A stretch of DNA of 64,000 nucleotides from a virus, in IMG/VR virus record IMGVR_UViG_3300013094_003731, positions 1 to 64,000 of that record, one strand, 5' to 3'. The position numbers were made by a program, and so were the translations under genes. Of this stretch, positions 33,593 to 43,100 are shown piece after piece. Under the pieces are notes generated by a model. It was not told the origin of the DNA. It saw only the letters and a list, made by a program, of their open reading frames with translations, and made no database searches. Within the stretch, counting starts at the first letter, position 1; the number at the start of each line of letters is the position of its first letter.

Positions 33593-33871
33593 ATGGCCCG
33601 CACAGTGATCACGCTCGATGTTTACTGTGATACAACACAACACGGTACTCCGGCATATCGTGTGTATGTGGACAATGACTTATTGACCGAACGCAGTTGG
33701 ATCTGGCCCGCATACGAAATATTCATACAAGAAAACTTAGAAGTCGATATCGAATCCGGCACACACCAAGTTCGTATAGAAAGTTGCGGAGCTGAAACTG
33801 TATTTAGACCTCGCAATTTAACTGTTGATAGCAAAACTGTAGATTCACAAGATTTAACGTTTTCTACTTAA
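33593..33871 (+). CDS. Small beta-sandwich-like protein (family member 2)
   Basis: 92 residues, nearly all strands: VITLDVYCDTTQHGTPAYRV, YVDNDLLTERSWIWPAYEI, VDIESGTHQVRIESCGAET. Resembles the first part of the proteins at 31875 and 63558. Starts one base after the nucleotidyltransferase gene, so probably co-translated. Function unknown; a small virion-surface or internal protein is possible. Confidence 0.55.
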   Translation: MARTVITLDVYCDTTQHGTPAYRVYVDNDLLTERSWIWPAYEIFIQENLEVDIESGTHQVRIESCGAETVFRPRNLTVDSKTVDSQDLTFST

Positions 33872-33873
33872 CG

Positions 33874-33880
33874 CTAAATA
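33874..33880 (+). promoter_or_regulatory. Late promoter-like box CTAAATA
   Basis: CTAAATA 22 bases before the ATG at 33903, with a CAGGA ribosome binding site between. Confidence 0.35.
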
Positions 33881-33902
33881 TACAATATATTCAGGAATCA
33901 CG

Positions 33903-35147
33903 ATGAAACCCACAGAATTTTTACAAGAATTTACCGATGCACCCAGTGATGGCACTGATGCAACTATGGCCAAAAACACCTTGCACACCATTGTACGTGT
34001 AGCCAGTCACTTAGAAGGTGCGTTAAGCGACAACGAACATTTACCTGAATGGGTCGAGGAAAAACTCGGAGCTATTAAAGAAATGATGGTCACTGTCATG
34101 GACTATGCATTGAGCCAACACGAAATGGACAAAGAACACGAAGACGGATTGCCTGCGTTCAATATTGGCAATGCTGAACAAACTGTTAATGAAATGCTTG
34201 ATGACGAAGACGAAGCAGAAAGAAAAATACAACATCTAATGCAAAAATATCACTGGAGCCGTCAAGAGGCCATGGAGCACTACTATTATGGCGAACACGA
34301 TCCAAGTGATTGGGAAGGCATAGAAGAGGGCTACAATCCTGTAGAATCAGACTGGCATAATTGGTCAAAAGCACTATATCCACACGGAGACGGAGCACAC
34401 GCACTTGAGTTAGTGGGCCGTGATGCTGATACTGTTAGAAATATTTTAACGTATGTAAAACAAAATAGACAGGTACTAGGCCAAGAAGTTGGCGACAGAA
34501 CTAACAAAACTGTAAAAGATGCTATTATTGATATTAGAAAAGCGTACCCCGAATTATATCAGTCAGCACAACAACCACAAGGTATGGCGGAAGGCCAACG
34601 TTGGGCCGACGAAAAGACATCACTGAGTTATCCCAATCGCAAACGTATAGAAGTCGATCCCAAAGCCAGTAAACACTTTGGTCCACTTGCCACTCGACTT
34701 GATGGTCCTAAATATAATATACCACAAAAGCCCGTGAACAAAAGTAAAGCACCAGGAGAGATACCTAACTTTTTAAAGAAAGGTGTGGAGGAGCACATTG
34801 TTAAAGTCAAAGGCGGTTACGAGTTAAAGAGCAAACATGGCGACAAGAATTTGGGCAAGTATCCCACTAGAGCCGGTGCAGAAAAACGTGAACGTCAAGT
34901 ACAATATTTTAAACATGCAGGCGAGAGTGTTAACGAAACAAAGTCGTTAAGACAACAACTCAAACAAGAATTAAATCGACTAAGTGAAGATTCTGGTGCC
35001 ACTGTAAGCAGTTCAGTTGCTACCGTTGTTACTGAATTGGGTGCTGGTGGCATGACCAAGGCACAAGTGCAAAAACGATTGCAAGGCTATTCCAATAGAC
35101 AAAGCAACGTCAAGCACGATATCAAACCACCAAAGGCCAAAAAATAA
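33903..35147 (+). CDS. Putative internal head protein A (leader MKPTEFLQEF)
   Basis: 414 residues, highly charged and mostly helical. The leader MKPTEFLQEF closely resembles the capsid-targeting sequence of T4 internal proteins (MKTYQEFIAEA), which is cut after a Leu/Ile-x-Glu by the prohead protease. It has an acidic part (MLDDEDEAERKIQHLMQKYHW), a PQGMAEGQRW element near residue 227 like the VAEG repeats of the protein at 36058, and a Lys-rich C-terminus that could bind DNA. No enzyme motif is seen. TAATG overlap links it to the next gene. Confidence 0.6.
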   Translation: MKPTEFLQEFTDAPSDGTDATMAKNTLHTIVRVASHLEGALSDNEHLPEWVEEKLGAIKEMMVTVMDYALSQHEMDKEHEDGLPAFNIGNAEQTVNEMLDDEDEAERKIQHLMQKYHWSRQEAMEHYYYGEHDPSDWEGIEEGYNPVESDWHNWSKALYPHGDGAHALELVGRDADTVRNILTYVKQNRQVLGQEVGDRTNKTVKDAIIDIRKAYPELYQSAQQPQGMAEGQRWADEKTSLSYPNRKRIEVDPKASKHFGPLATRLDGPKYNIPQKPVNKSKAPGEIPNFLKKGVEEHIVKVKGGYELKSKHGDKNLGKYPTRAGAEKRERQVQYFKHAGESVNETKSLRQQLKQELNRLSEDSGATVSSSVATVVTELGAGGMTKAQVQKRLQGYSNRQSNVKHDIKPPKAKK

Positions 35148-36058
35148 TGGATCAGCATTTTAGCAATATCATAAACACATTCAAACGGTTAGATGAAATG
35201 GCTCCGCAGGGCATGAAGGCAGTGGCCATATCCGATCCACAAACTGGCAAGCAGTTGGATTACTTGGATGTGGATACGGCTGCAAAAAAATACGGGTTCA
35301 ATCCTCAAGACGTAGCCAAACAACTTGCTCTGCAACCATTTACGCAAATGAAGGCTAGTGATGGTAAAACATACACAGTGCAAAAAGAAATAGGCTCAAC
35401 TGCATTCAAACCACCGGCAACAACTCCACCCAGCCAACAAGTTGCACAAAATCAACAGGCCCAGACACAAGCAGAAGCTGCTAGTCCGGCACAGATACAG
35501 GCTGCCAAGGCCATCAACATGAAAAAACATCACATCCGTCCCAAGAACGAAGACAGTATGGCGGCGGCTGAACATAATCCACGTGGTGCCAAATTTGGTG
35601 GTTACTGGAAGGGCACCGACAAGAACCCACCTCGTCCCGGACAAGGTGTTGGTGGTTGCGAAGAAAGCATAGAAGAGGCTATTGCACGCGAGTGGAAGGC
35701 CTACGTTCAAGAAGCAGGAGCCAGTAATCCAGCCCAAGGTGGACAACAACAAAATCCACAGGTGGCAGCAAAGCAAAAACAAACAATAACAACCGGTTTA
35801 CAAAAAATTTCTCAAGCCACTGGTAAAAAGCCCGTAGGTGGTGTTCCTACTGCGGCAAACGGTGGAGCTGAATTTTTAAACACTCCCAATGCTGATCCTG
35901 CAACAGGAAAAGGCATGAGCCCACAAGCTAAAAAGTTTGCTGCCACTGTAACTGATGAACTTGGGCCGGCACTACTAGATCCACAAGCATCACAACAAAT
36001 TGCTACAGCAGTTAAACAGGCAACACAAAAACAAAATGCTGCCGCAGGAGTCAAATAA
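35147..36058 (+). CDS. Putative internal head protein B
   Basis: 303 residues. The leader MDQHFSNIINTFKRLDEMAPQG includes LDE followed by a small-residue turn, a possible protease site. Residues 85-200 are Gln/Pro/Ala-rich with HHIRPKNEDSMAAAEHNPRG, and SIEEAIAREWKAYVQEAG resembles linker-helix elements of the neighbouring proteins. The C-terminus is Ala/Gln-rich and basic. It overlaps both neighbours by a single base (TAATG), so all three are translated together. Confidence 0.55.
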   Translation: MDQHFSNIINTFKRLDEMAPQGMKAVAISDPQTGKQLDYLDVDTAAKKYGFNPQDVAKQLALQPFTQMKASDGKTYTVQKEIGSTAFKPPATTPPSQQVAQNQQAQTQAEAASPAQIQAAKAINMKKHHIRPKNEDSMAAAEHNPRGAKFGGYWKGTDKNPPRPGQGVGGCEESIEEAIAREWKAYVQEAGASNPAQGGQQQNPQVAAKQKQTITTGLQKISQATGKKPVGGVPTAANGGAEFLNTPNADPATGKGMSPQAKKFAATVTDELGPALLDPQASQQIATAVKQATQKQNAAAGVK

Positions 36059-38502
36059 TGTTTTTAAATGATATTGTAGATGCCATGAGCATTGCAGAAG
36101 CCAAACGCACTCAAGCACAACGCAATCGTGAACACTGCCGCACCGGTTGGCACAAAGAAGGATCAAAGGCCAGTCCCACTTATGGCAAAGAGGTCAAGGT
36201 CAATAACTGTGTTAAAAATAAACCTTTAAAAGAATTTGCACCCAGTCCCGAATACGGCGGTGGTGACAATGGTATGGGTTATCTACATGCTTTGGCACAG
36301 GCTTGGTACACACAGGATCTGAGCCTATTGGCAGACATAGCCCGAAAAGGTGGTAGCCCAATGAAGAAGGTTATTGATGCACAAGTGGCAGTGGAAAAAA
36401 TATTGAGTCGTGGCGTACATTGTCCTGATGGCAAGGTAAGAAAATACTACATTGACTACAACGCAGATTTTGATGGTGTAGACATGGCCAGTCATGATTA
36501 CTATGAATATGCTGATGATGGCGAGAACGGTGAAGAGGTAGACAGTCGTACAGGCCAACCCTGGAGTCCATATGACCACATAGAATTTCAAGGCAGTGAT
36601 TTAGGTGAGAGTGTAGAAGAAGCCATGATGACCGGAGGCACAGAAGCCTATGCCATGGAAGATGAACAACTGGACGGTATGGCACTGGGCGAACTACGGG
36701 CCATAGCCGAGGCTGCAAAAAAGATTTACCGATCTGTTAAACAGGGCGTACCACTAGAAGCATGGATGTACAAAAAGATCACCAACGGCAACGAAGGCTT
36801 GACTGCAGTGGCACAACAGATTGACAATCCTGCAGTTAGAGAACAACAGGGCGTAGCGGAAGGGTCACAATCAAGACTACAACCAGGAACTCATGTAATG
36901 TTATGGTTAGGCCCAAAAGACATGCTACCAAATCCTCCAAGAGATGATAAACAGTATTGGGACCGAGGTGTAGTAGTTAGTGAACCAGAAATGATGACTG
37001 GAAGTTGGCAAGTCTTAGTAAAATCACAACGAGCAGGTCAATCACCTATTAGTCCTGCACGTGTGTTTGTTCTTAAACAACAGGATGTGGCGGAAGGATC
37101 ATATGATACCGTAACATTTGGCGTTGACAGTGAAAAGGCCTACAATCAAGTAATGGCCAAATTCGGCAAAGCGATCAGCTGGCATGGCGATGACATGACG
37201 GCTCCACGTAAGTATTGGGCGGCTATACAACAATTGGCACACGACGCTGGCGGTGCAGCTGAAGAAACCGGATACGAGCGAGATGTGGCTGAGACCACAG
37301 GCGATAAGCCTTTTGACCACATGATGACGACTATTAAAACGGGCACCAAAAAACAAGCCACCGCAGATAGACGCGAGCAAAAACGGCAAGACCAAGAAAG
37401 AACAAGAGCTGCAATTGACAATATGTTTGGCAGTAGCATGAATCAATTTAAAAATTTAAAAATTAAAGAGCAAGGTGTAGCTGAAGCAGAATTTGAACCA
37501 CACACTGCCAAATTTGGTAAACAAGTATTAGGCCACAAAAAAGGTCAGGACGAGCCAATGGGCACTGCCAACATTGAAATACAGATCAATGGGCGTACTT
37601 GGAAGATTTTTCCCGGTGCCGGTCCCGAAAACAGTAAAGCATGGTTTGAACAAAAACAAAAGATGCGAGAGATGTGTGCTCGTAAAACTGCACAAACTGG
37701 AAAAGAGTGGAAAATGTACATTACTGGCAAACCACCAACAGTTGAAGGTGTAGAAGAAGGCAAATTTGCAAACGCACTGGGTGCATTTACATTGGGTGCA
37801 GCCGGTGTTGCTGGCATGATGGGCAACCAAGACATTGACTATAAAGGCTATTCGTTTCATCATGCCCCAAGAGAAATGTCAGTGCCGGGTGCTGCCAAGT
37901 TGATGAACGTAGACGGCAAAGAATTGTTCATGTGGCGAGCTGTTGATCCCAAAGAAGGCGGACCCAAATACTACTATAAAACCAAAGCCGAAACCAGAAT
38001 CGACAATGCCATGGGCATGAACGAAAACGACGTCGACGAAGATTCATGGCACGGTGAAGGTGATGCTTGGCATGGCCAAGGGCAAGTAATGGAATATGCG
38101 GATGGCCATATGGTTCCAAACGATAGTACAAGTGCTATTCCCGGAACACCCGGTCTTGACGAAGATGGTCCCAGTAGACAGTCCTTGATTGACCAGTTAA
38201 AGCACAAAGTGGATGTAAGTCATTTAGAATTACTCACATACGACGAATTGTTAAAAGTATGCAAACACTACGGAATTGAATTGAACGAGTACAATGCTGC
38301 AGATCCTGCAGTGGGAGCCGGTCCCGATGATTCATCAAGTCCAGTTCCGCCCGGCAATCAACGTGTAAATGTTTCTAAATTGTCCGGGCCTACTCCAATG
38401 ACCAGCCAATATCAAAAGCCCATGGGCATTGCTGAACGTCGCCAACAACGTTTAATGGCAGTGCGTTTGGCCGAAATGCGACGTGCCGGATACTTTGACT
38501 AA
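36058..38502 (+). CDS. Putative internal head protein C, 814 aa, modular with VAEG spacers
   Basis: The leader MFLNDIVDAMSIAEAKR includes IAE-A, a possible prohead protease site. Modules are separated by similar short spacers: EQQGVAEGSQ near residue 264, QQDVAEGSYD near 342, EQGVAEAEFE near 472 and GVEEGKFANA near 564. Modules include KKIYRSVKQGVPLEAWMYKK, a DYNADFDGVDMASHDYYEY acidic patch, and a C-terminal part ending in MGIAERRQQRLMAVRLAEM. No known enzyme motif was found. The architecture suggests a polyprotein whose beads are released by cleavage after Val-Ala-Glu. Position between other leader-bearing genes supports this, but it is inference. Confidence 0.6.
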   Translation: MFLNDIVDAMSIAEAKRTQAQRNREHCRTGWHKEGSKASPTYGKEVKVNNCVKNKPLKEFAPSPEYGGGDNGMGYLHALAQAWYTQDLSLLADIARKGGSPMKKVIDAQVAVEKILSRGVHCPDGKVRKYYIDYNADFDGVDMASHDYYEYADDGENGEEVDSRTGQPWSPYDHIEFQGSDLGESVEEAMMTGGTEAYAMEDEQLDGMALGELRAIAEAAKKIYRSVKQGVPLEAWMYKKITNGNEGLTAVAQQIDNPAVREQQGVAEGSQSRLQPGTHVMLWLGPKDMLPNPPRDDKQYWDRGVVVSEPEMMTGSWQVLVKSQRAGQSPISPARVFVLKQQDVAEGSYDTVTFGVDSEKAYNQVMAKFGKAISWHGDDMTAPRKYWAAIQQLAHDAGGAAEETGYERDVAETTGDKPFDHMMTTIKTGTKKQATADRREQKRQDQERTRAAIDNMFGSSMNQFKNLKIKEQGVAEAEFEPHTAKFGKQVLGHKKGQDEPMGTANIEIQINGRTWKIFPGAGPENSKAWFEQKQKMREMCARKTAQTGKEWKMYITGKPPTVEGVEEGKFANALGAFTLGAAGVAGMMGNQDIDYKGYSFHHAPREMSVPGAAKLMNVDGKELFMWRAVDPKEGGPKYYYKTKAETRIDNAMGMNENDVDEDSWHGEGDAWHGQGQVMEYADGHMVPNDSTSAIPGTPGLDEDGPSRQSLIDQLKHKVDVSHLELLTYDELLKVCKHYGIELNEYNAADPAVGAGPDDSSSPVPPGNQRVNVSKLSGPTPMTSQYQKPMGIAERRQQRLMAVRLAEMRRAGYFD

Positions 38503-38505
38503 ATA
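38499..38505 (+). promoter_or_regulatory. Late promoter-like box CTAAATA
   Basis: CTAAATA formed partly by the upstream stop codon, ending 6 bases before the dps ATG at 38512; no Shine-Dalgarno between. Confidence 0.4.
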
Positions 38506-38511
38506 TACATT

Positions 38512-38949
38512 ATGAACGAAGAATTAATTAACTCCTCTAAAATTGCTTTTGCCAGCAGTTTTAGTTTTTATTTAAAAAGTCACAACTTTCACTGGAACGT
38601 AGAAGGTGCTGCATTTTATCAATACCACAAACTATTTCAAAAAATATACGAGGAAGTTTACGGTAGCATTGACGATTTTGCCGAAAACATTCGCAAAAGT
38701 GGTGGATATGTTCCAGCCAGTTACACACGCTTCAGTGCATTAACCGAAATTGCAGACGAAACACAAATTCTTCCACCAGAAGAAATGGTGCTCGTATTAC
38801 TAGAAGATGCCGAACACATGATAGGCATAATCAAAGTTGTCTATGACTTGGCCGAATCGGCTGGCGAACATGGATTCAGTAACTTTTTGGCCGAACGTAT
38901 TGATGCGTTCCGTAAACATGCATGGATGCTACGAGCAACAGCAAAATGA
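38512..38949 (+). CDS. dps: Dps-family ferritin-like DNA-protection protein
   Basis: 145 residues, single Dps/ferritin domain. The ferroxidase residues typical of Dps can be seen: KSHNFHWNVEG (His and Trp), YQYHKLFQKIYEEVYGSIDDFAENIR (Asp and Glu) and a C-terminal helix FLAERIDAFRKHAWML. Dps proteins form 12-mers that oxidise and store iron and may coat DNA. It has no head-targeting leader, unlike its neighbours. Its place within the head-like cluster raises the chance that it protects or packs phage or host DNA. Overlaps the next gene by 4 bases. Confidence 0.88.
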   Translation: MNEELINSSKIAFASSFSFYLKSHNFHWNVEGAAFYQYHKLFQKIYEEVYGSIDDFAENIRKSGGYVPASYTRFSALTEIADETQILPPEEMVLVLLEDAEHMIGIIKVVYDLAESAGEHGFSNFLAERIDAFRKHAWMLRATAK

Positions 38950-40142
38950 GAGCAAGTGAATTTTTAATCGAATCCAAGGGCACCAAACTAGGTGGATTCA
39001 CAGTCAAGCCCCTACACATCGGCGGCGAAGTTGATGAAGCCATTGGACTAAATGCTCCGCATCGTAGACTTGATCGTGGCACAATGCAAAGTCGCGCTGA
39101 ACGAATCAAGACCGACACTCAAACCAAACAAGATCGTTTTGCTGGTATAATACATGGCAGTAATATCAAGGCCATTACCAAAGATGATCAAGTGGATGAT
39201 GAAGGCAATCCGGTCAATGAATGGGATTTAGATGACTTGGCTAGACAAATAATGGCTAGACCCAAAAGCATACTGGACAGTCCCAACGCCAAAATGTTAA
39301 AAAGTGCCACTGAGGGCGAGGTAGTATTGGACCTAACACTACCTGCGCTGGCCGGAATTATCATGGACGAAGCGACCGGTGACTTTGTGGAAATTGTAAC
39401 CTGTCCCGGAGCCGGTGCTTGTCAACTGTTTTGTTATGCACGAAAAGGCGGCTATGTAATGTTCCCGGCCAGTAGCATGAGTGCTGCTCGTAGTCTTAAC
39501 TTTTTGATTAATCATCCCGAAGAGTGGTTTGCTATGTTACGAGCCAACATTGATAAAATCAAAAGCGGACTTGCTGCTAAAGGAATGAAACTTGTAGTAC
39601 GTTGGCATGATGCTGGTGACTTCTTCAGTAAAGAATATTTAGACATGGCATTACAAGTAGCACGTGACTATCCGGATGTGGATTTTTATGCTTATACCAA
39701 GATGGCCATGGCAGCATTGGCCAACTTGCCCGACAACTTTGAAATTCAGCACAGTGGCGGAGCTAAAAGTCGCGAAGTCAAACCAATCAAGCAACACATT
39801 GCCGGTGGCGGTACAGTTAAACAAGCATTTGAAGTGCCTAAAGATATGTTTAGAGACTTGATTGTAACCAATCCCAAAGGCAAGGCCATCAAGGATGCCG
39901 AAGGGCGTACACAATTTAAATCACCCGAAGCTTGGGAAGAATTTAAACAACGTTTAATTAAAACGTTTGGTGCGGAAAGTAGTCAACCTATACGTCCCAA
40001 TACTATTATCAGCTACGATGAAATGTTGAAAATTCCAGTAGGACCAGTACGTAAATGGAATGTGGTAGTATTTGCCAGCGGACACGGCGACAGAGCAGCT
40101 AATCGACGTGATGTTATGAATAGCTTCTTGATGTTCCACTAA
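38946..40142 (+). CDS. GP88-like Cys-motif protein with head-targeting-like leader
   Basis: 398 residues from ATG 38946, overlapping the dps stop. Leader MRASEFLIESKG has LIE before Ser, closest in the window to T4 MKTYQEFIAEA. Near residue 156 the cysteine cluster CPGAGACQLFCYARKG is followed by SLNFLINHPEEWFAMLRANI and VVRWHDAGDFFSKEYLD. This is the pattern of the phage GP88 family, thought to be radical-SAM-like or Fe-S binding but uncharacterised. Basic C-terminus. If packaged, it would be an injected Fe-S enzyme; this is inferred from the leader and neighbours only. Confidence 0.6.
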   Translation: MRASEFLIESKGTKLGGFTVKPLHIGGEVDEAIGLNAPHRRLDRGTMQSRAERIKTDTQTKQDRFAGIIHGSNIKAITKDDQVDDEGNPVNEWDLDDLARQIMARPKSILDSPNAKMLKSATEGEVVLDLTLPALAGIIMDEATGDFVEIVTCPGAGACQLFCYARKGGYVMFPASSMSAARSLNFLINHPEEWFAMLRANIDKIKSGLAAKGMKLVVRWHDAGDFFSKEYLDMALQVARDYPDVDFYAYTKMAMAALANLPDNFEIQHSGGAKSREVKPIKQHIAGGGTVKQAFEVPKDMFRDLIVTNPKGKAIKDAEGRTQFKSPEAWEEFKQRLIKTFGAESSQPIRPNTIISYDEMLKIPVGPVRKWNVVVFASGHGDRAANRRDVMNSFLMFH

Positions 40143-40145
40143 ATA
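40139..40145 (+). promoter_or_regulatory. Late promoter-like box CTAAATA
   Basis: CTAAATA overlaps the upstream stop and ends 6 bases before the ATG at 40152; no Shine-Dalgarno between. Confidence 0.4.
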
Positions 40146-40151
40146 CTCATT

Positions 40152-43100
40152 ATGCGAGCAAAAGAGTATTCTAAAGAAAGCGACAACCGGGCATTTGTAC
40201 AAAAGTACATTCCTTGGATCGCTGAGCAATTGGGAATTAAAGAACTTCCTGAAATCACATTGCTAGATGCTCCTGTTGATACAACTTTTGGGCAGTATAA
40301 CCCAGAAACAAAAACACTAAATGTTGTCATTGCCAATCGCAATCCCATAGATGTGCTACGCACTCTTGCACACGAACTAACACATCATAAACAAAACTTA
40401 GCCGGAGAGTTGACTGCAGCTGCAGGCGAAACTGGTACTCCACAAGAAAACGAAGCCAATGCCAATGCCGGTGTTGTCATGCGTGACTTTGCCGAGGCCA
40501 ATCCCGAATACTTTGGTTTAAAAAAAAGTGGCATAACTGAAGAAGCATTTAACGGTATAGATATTTCTATTGAAATACAAAAAGACGATGAATACGTTGA
40601 TGATGACGATTACGATAATCAAGTAATGTATGTTACGGCTACAAGCAACGGTCGTGAGTTGGGTCATGTGTTATTTGCTTTTGATGGTGACGAATTACTA
40701 CCACAAGACCTAGAAGTTGAAGAACGCTATCGTGGGCAAGGCATTGCTCAAACCATGTATGACTATGTGAAAAGCAAAGGCTATAAAATCCGCCGCAGTG
40801 GGCAACAAACTGATGCTGGCGCCGGCTTTTGGGCTAAACATCGTCCCGAACAAAATGTCTGGGAAAATGATGTCGACGAAGGTAAAATCATACATCCTGA
40901 CAGAATCAATCTTTATCTAAATCTACGCCGACCCAACGCTAAACCAATTCAAATAGCACACAACATTCCCTACAAGGCAATGGATCCTGTTATAGCAAAA
41001 CTTGTCAGCAAGTATTCGGACGTTGAAGCCGACATGTTTGAATTTAGACCGGCTCCACCTCTTAAAGAAGCACCCGCACAAGATCCCTCACAAGATCCCG
41101 CAGTTGTGGCACTGTTAAATAAAATGAATTATCGCATGTGGTCTAAAGGTGATGGCGAATACATGATGACCTTCAATAATACACGTCTTGAATTTAACAG
41201 TGCCGGAGTATTTTATAACGGTCCACCAGTGAAAGGGCCCAACGGTGTCAAACCCAATTTTGGAATTAAATGGCGTCATGATCCCGAATGGTATAGTCCA
41301 AGGGGAGAAATAAGTTTTGAGCTGGCCTGGCAAATGGGACTATTCCCAAAAATCCAAGGAATATATCCCTATCTCCACGCAATGGATAAACAGGGCTATA
41401 GCGATCGCAAAAACTGTCTCGGGATAGATCAAGTCATAGTACAATCCGCTATTGACTATGTTCAAAGTCAAAACAAAGTAGACGAAAACATGGATCATGA
41501 CAAAGATAAAGATGCCGTAGAAGAATTACGTGCCGCATTGGAAGCACATAAAAAACAGATACAAGCAGTCGACGACAATGACGACAAAGTATACGATATC
41601 ATAGACAAGATCATGACACGTGTAGCCAAGAGTCATGGTATAAGCGGACAAAAAATGCATGATCTCTGGGTAGAAAAGTATAAACAAATTCCCGACACTT
41701 GGATCATGAGCGAAAACTTTGCCGATGGTAAGCATCCTGGACGCAAAGGATTGGCTAAACGCAGTGGTGTTAATACTAAAGCAAGTGTAAGTAGCCTACG
41801 TAAAACGGCCAAACATAGTACGGGAGAGAAAGCTCGTATGGCACACTGGTTGGCTAATATGAAAGCTGGCAAAAAGAAACATGCCAAAGAAGGCGTTGAC
41901 GAAGCTGTTGGCGAAAAGAAATTAGTTATATTTGACATTGACGATACGCTAGTAACTACTAATACTCGAGTTGGTGTAGTTCGCAATGGTAAAACTGTCA
42001 AGACCCTAGACAGTCACGAGTTTACATTGTACAAAAAGCAACCCGGCGAAGAATTTGACTTTGGTGCATTTAGAGATGCCGAAGACTTTTTCAAACATGC
42101 ACAACCAATTGCACCCATGATTGAGCAATTGAAAAATGATATTGCAACCGGTAATAAAGTTGTAATGGTTACTGCTAGAAGTGACTTTAACAATAAAGAA
42201 ATATTCTTAAAAACATTTGAACAATGGCACATAGATATGAACAAGGTACATGTGTACCGTGCAGGAAATGATCAAGATCCTGTGCCAATTGATGAAAAGA
42301 AAGCACGTATTATACGTAGATTGTTAACAGGATATCCTTATAACAAAGCAATTATGTACGATGATTCAAAGCCCAATTTGGAATCATTTTTAAAGTTACA
42401 CCAAGAATATCCTGATATTAGATTTTATGCTTGGCATGTAGACCGCAGTGGACATGCTACAGAGTATGCACGTGCCGTAGATGAAAGTTTATTTGAATCC
42501 GAAGTTGCTAATCAAGTTACTGATGCTGTAATAGATTTTTACCAAGATGAGGTTGGCGAAGTCGCTCGACAACCTGTTGACAATTACGTTGAACAAGCAC
42601 AAGCATTATTAGCCAAAGCCGATCCTTCAGTTCGTGGACAAGTTAAAGAAATTCTAGTCAAAGCCAAAACAAATCCTTATATACAAGGTGGTGTAATAAC
42701 AACCATTGGTACACTATTAACTGGTGGCTTGTTGCATATAGCGCAAAATGTACAACTTTCTCCAGCACAGACCAACATGTTGTTACAGGCAGTATTGAAT
42801 ACTGTTATACCTACTGTGGTGAGTCGAGTCAACGGCAAAAACTGGATCGACACTGTAAAATATACATTGGCTAGTGCCGGTATTGGTATAGGTATCGGTG
42901 CCATAAGCGAAGACGAGATAACCGAAATTGAAAATTTACAATCATATCAATATACAGGTGGTAAAGATGTGTTAAAACATCCTAGGTATACCGATCCCAG
43001 GGCAGTAAGCCAAAAGAATATAAAACCGTTACCGGGTGGCAGTGGATTAAATTATGCCACCATTGACACTGGGCGTTTTTTAGAAATAAGAATATTAGAT

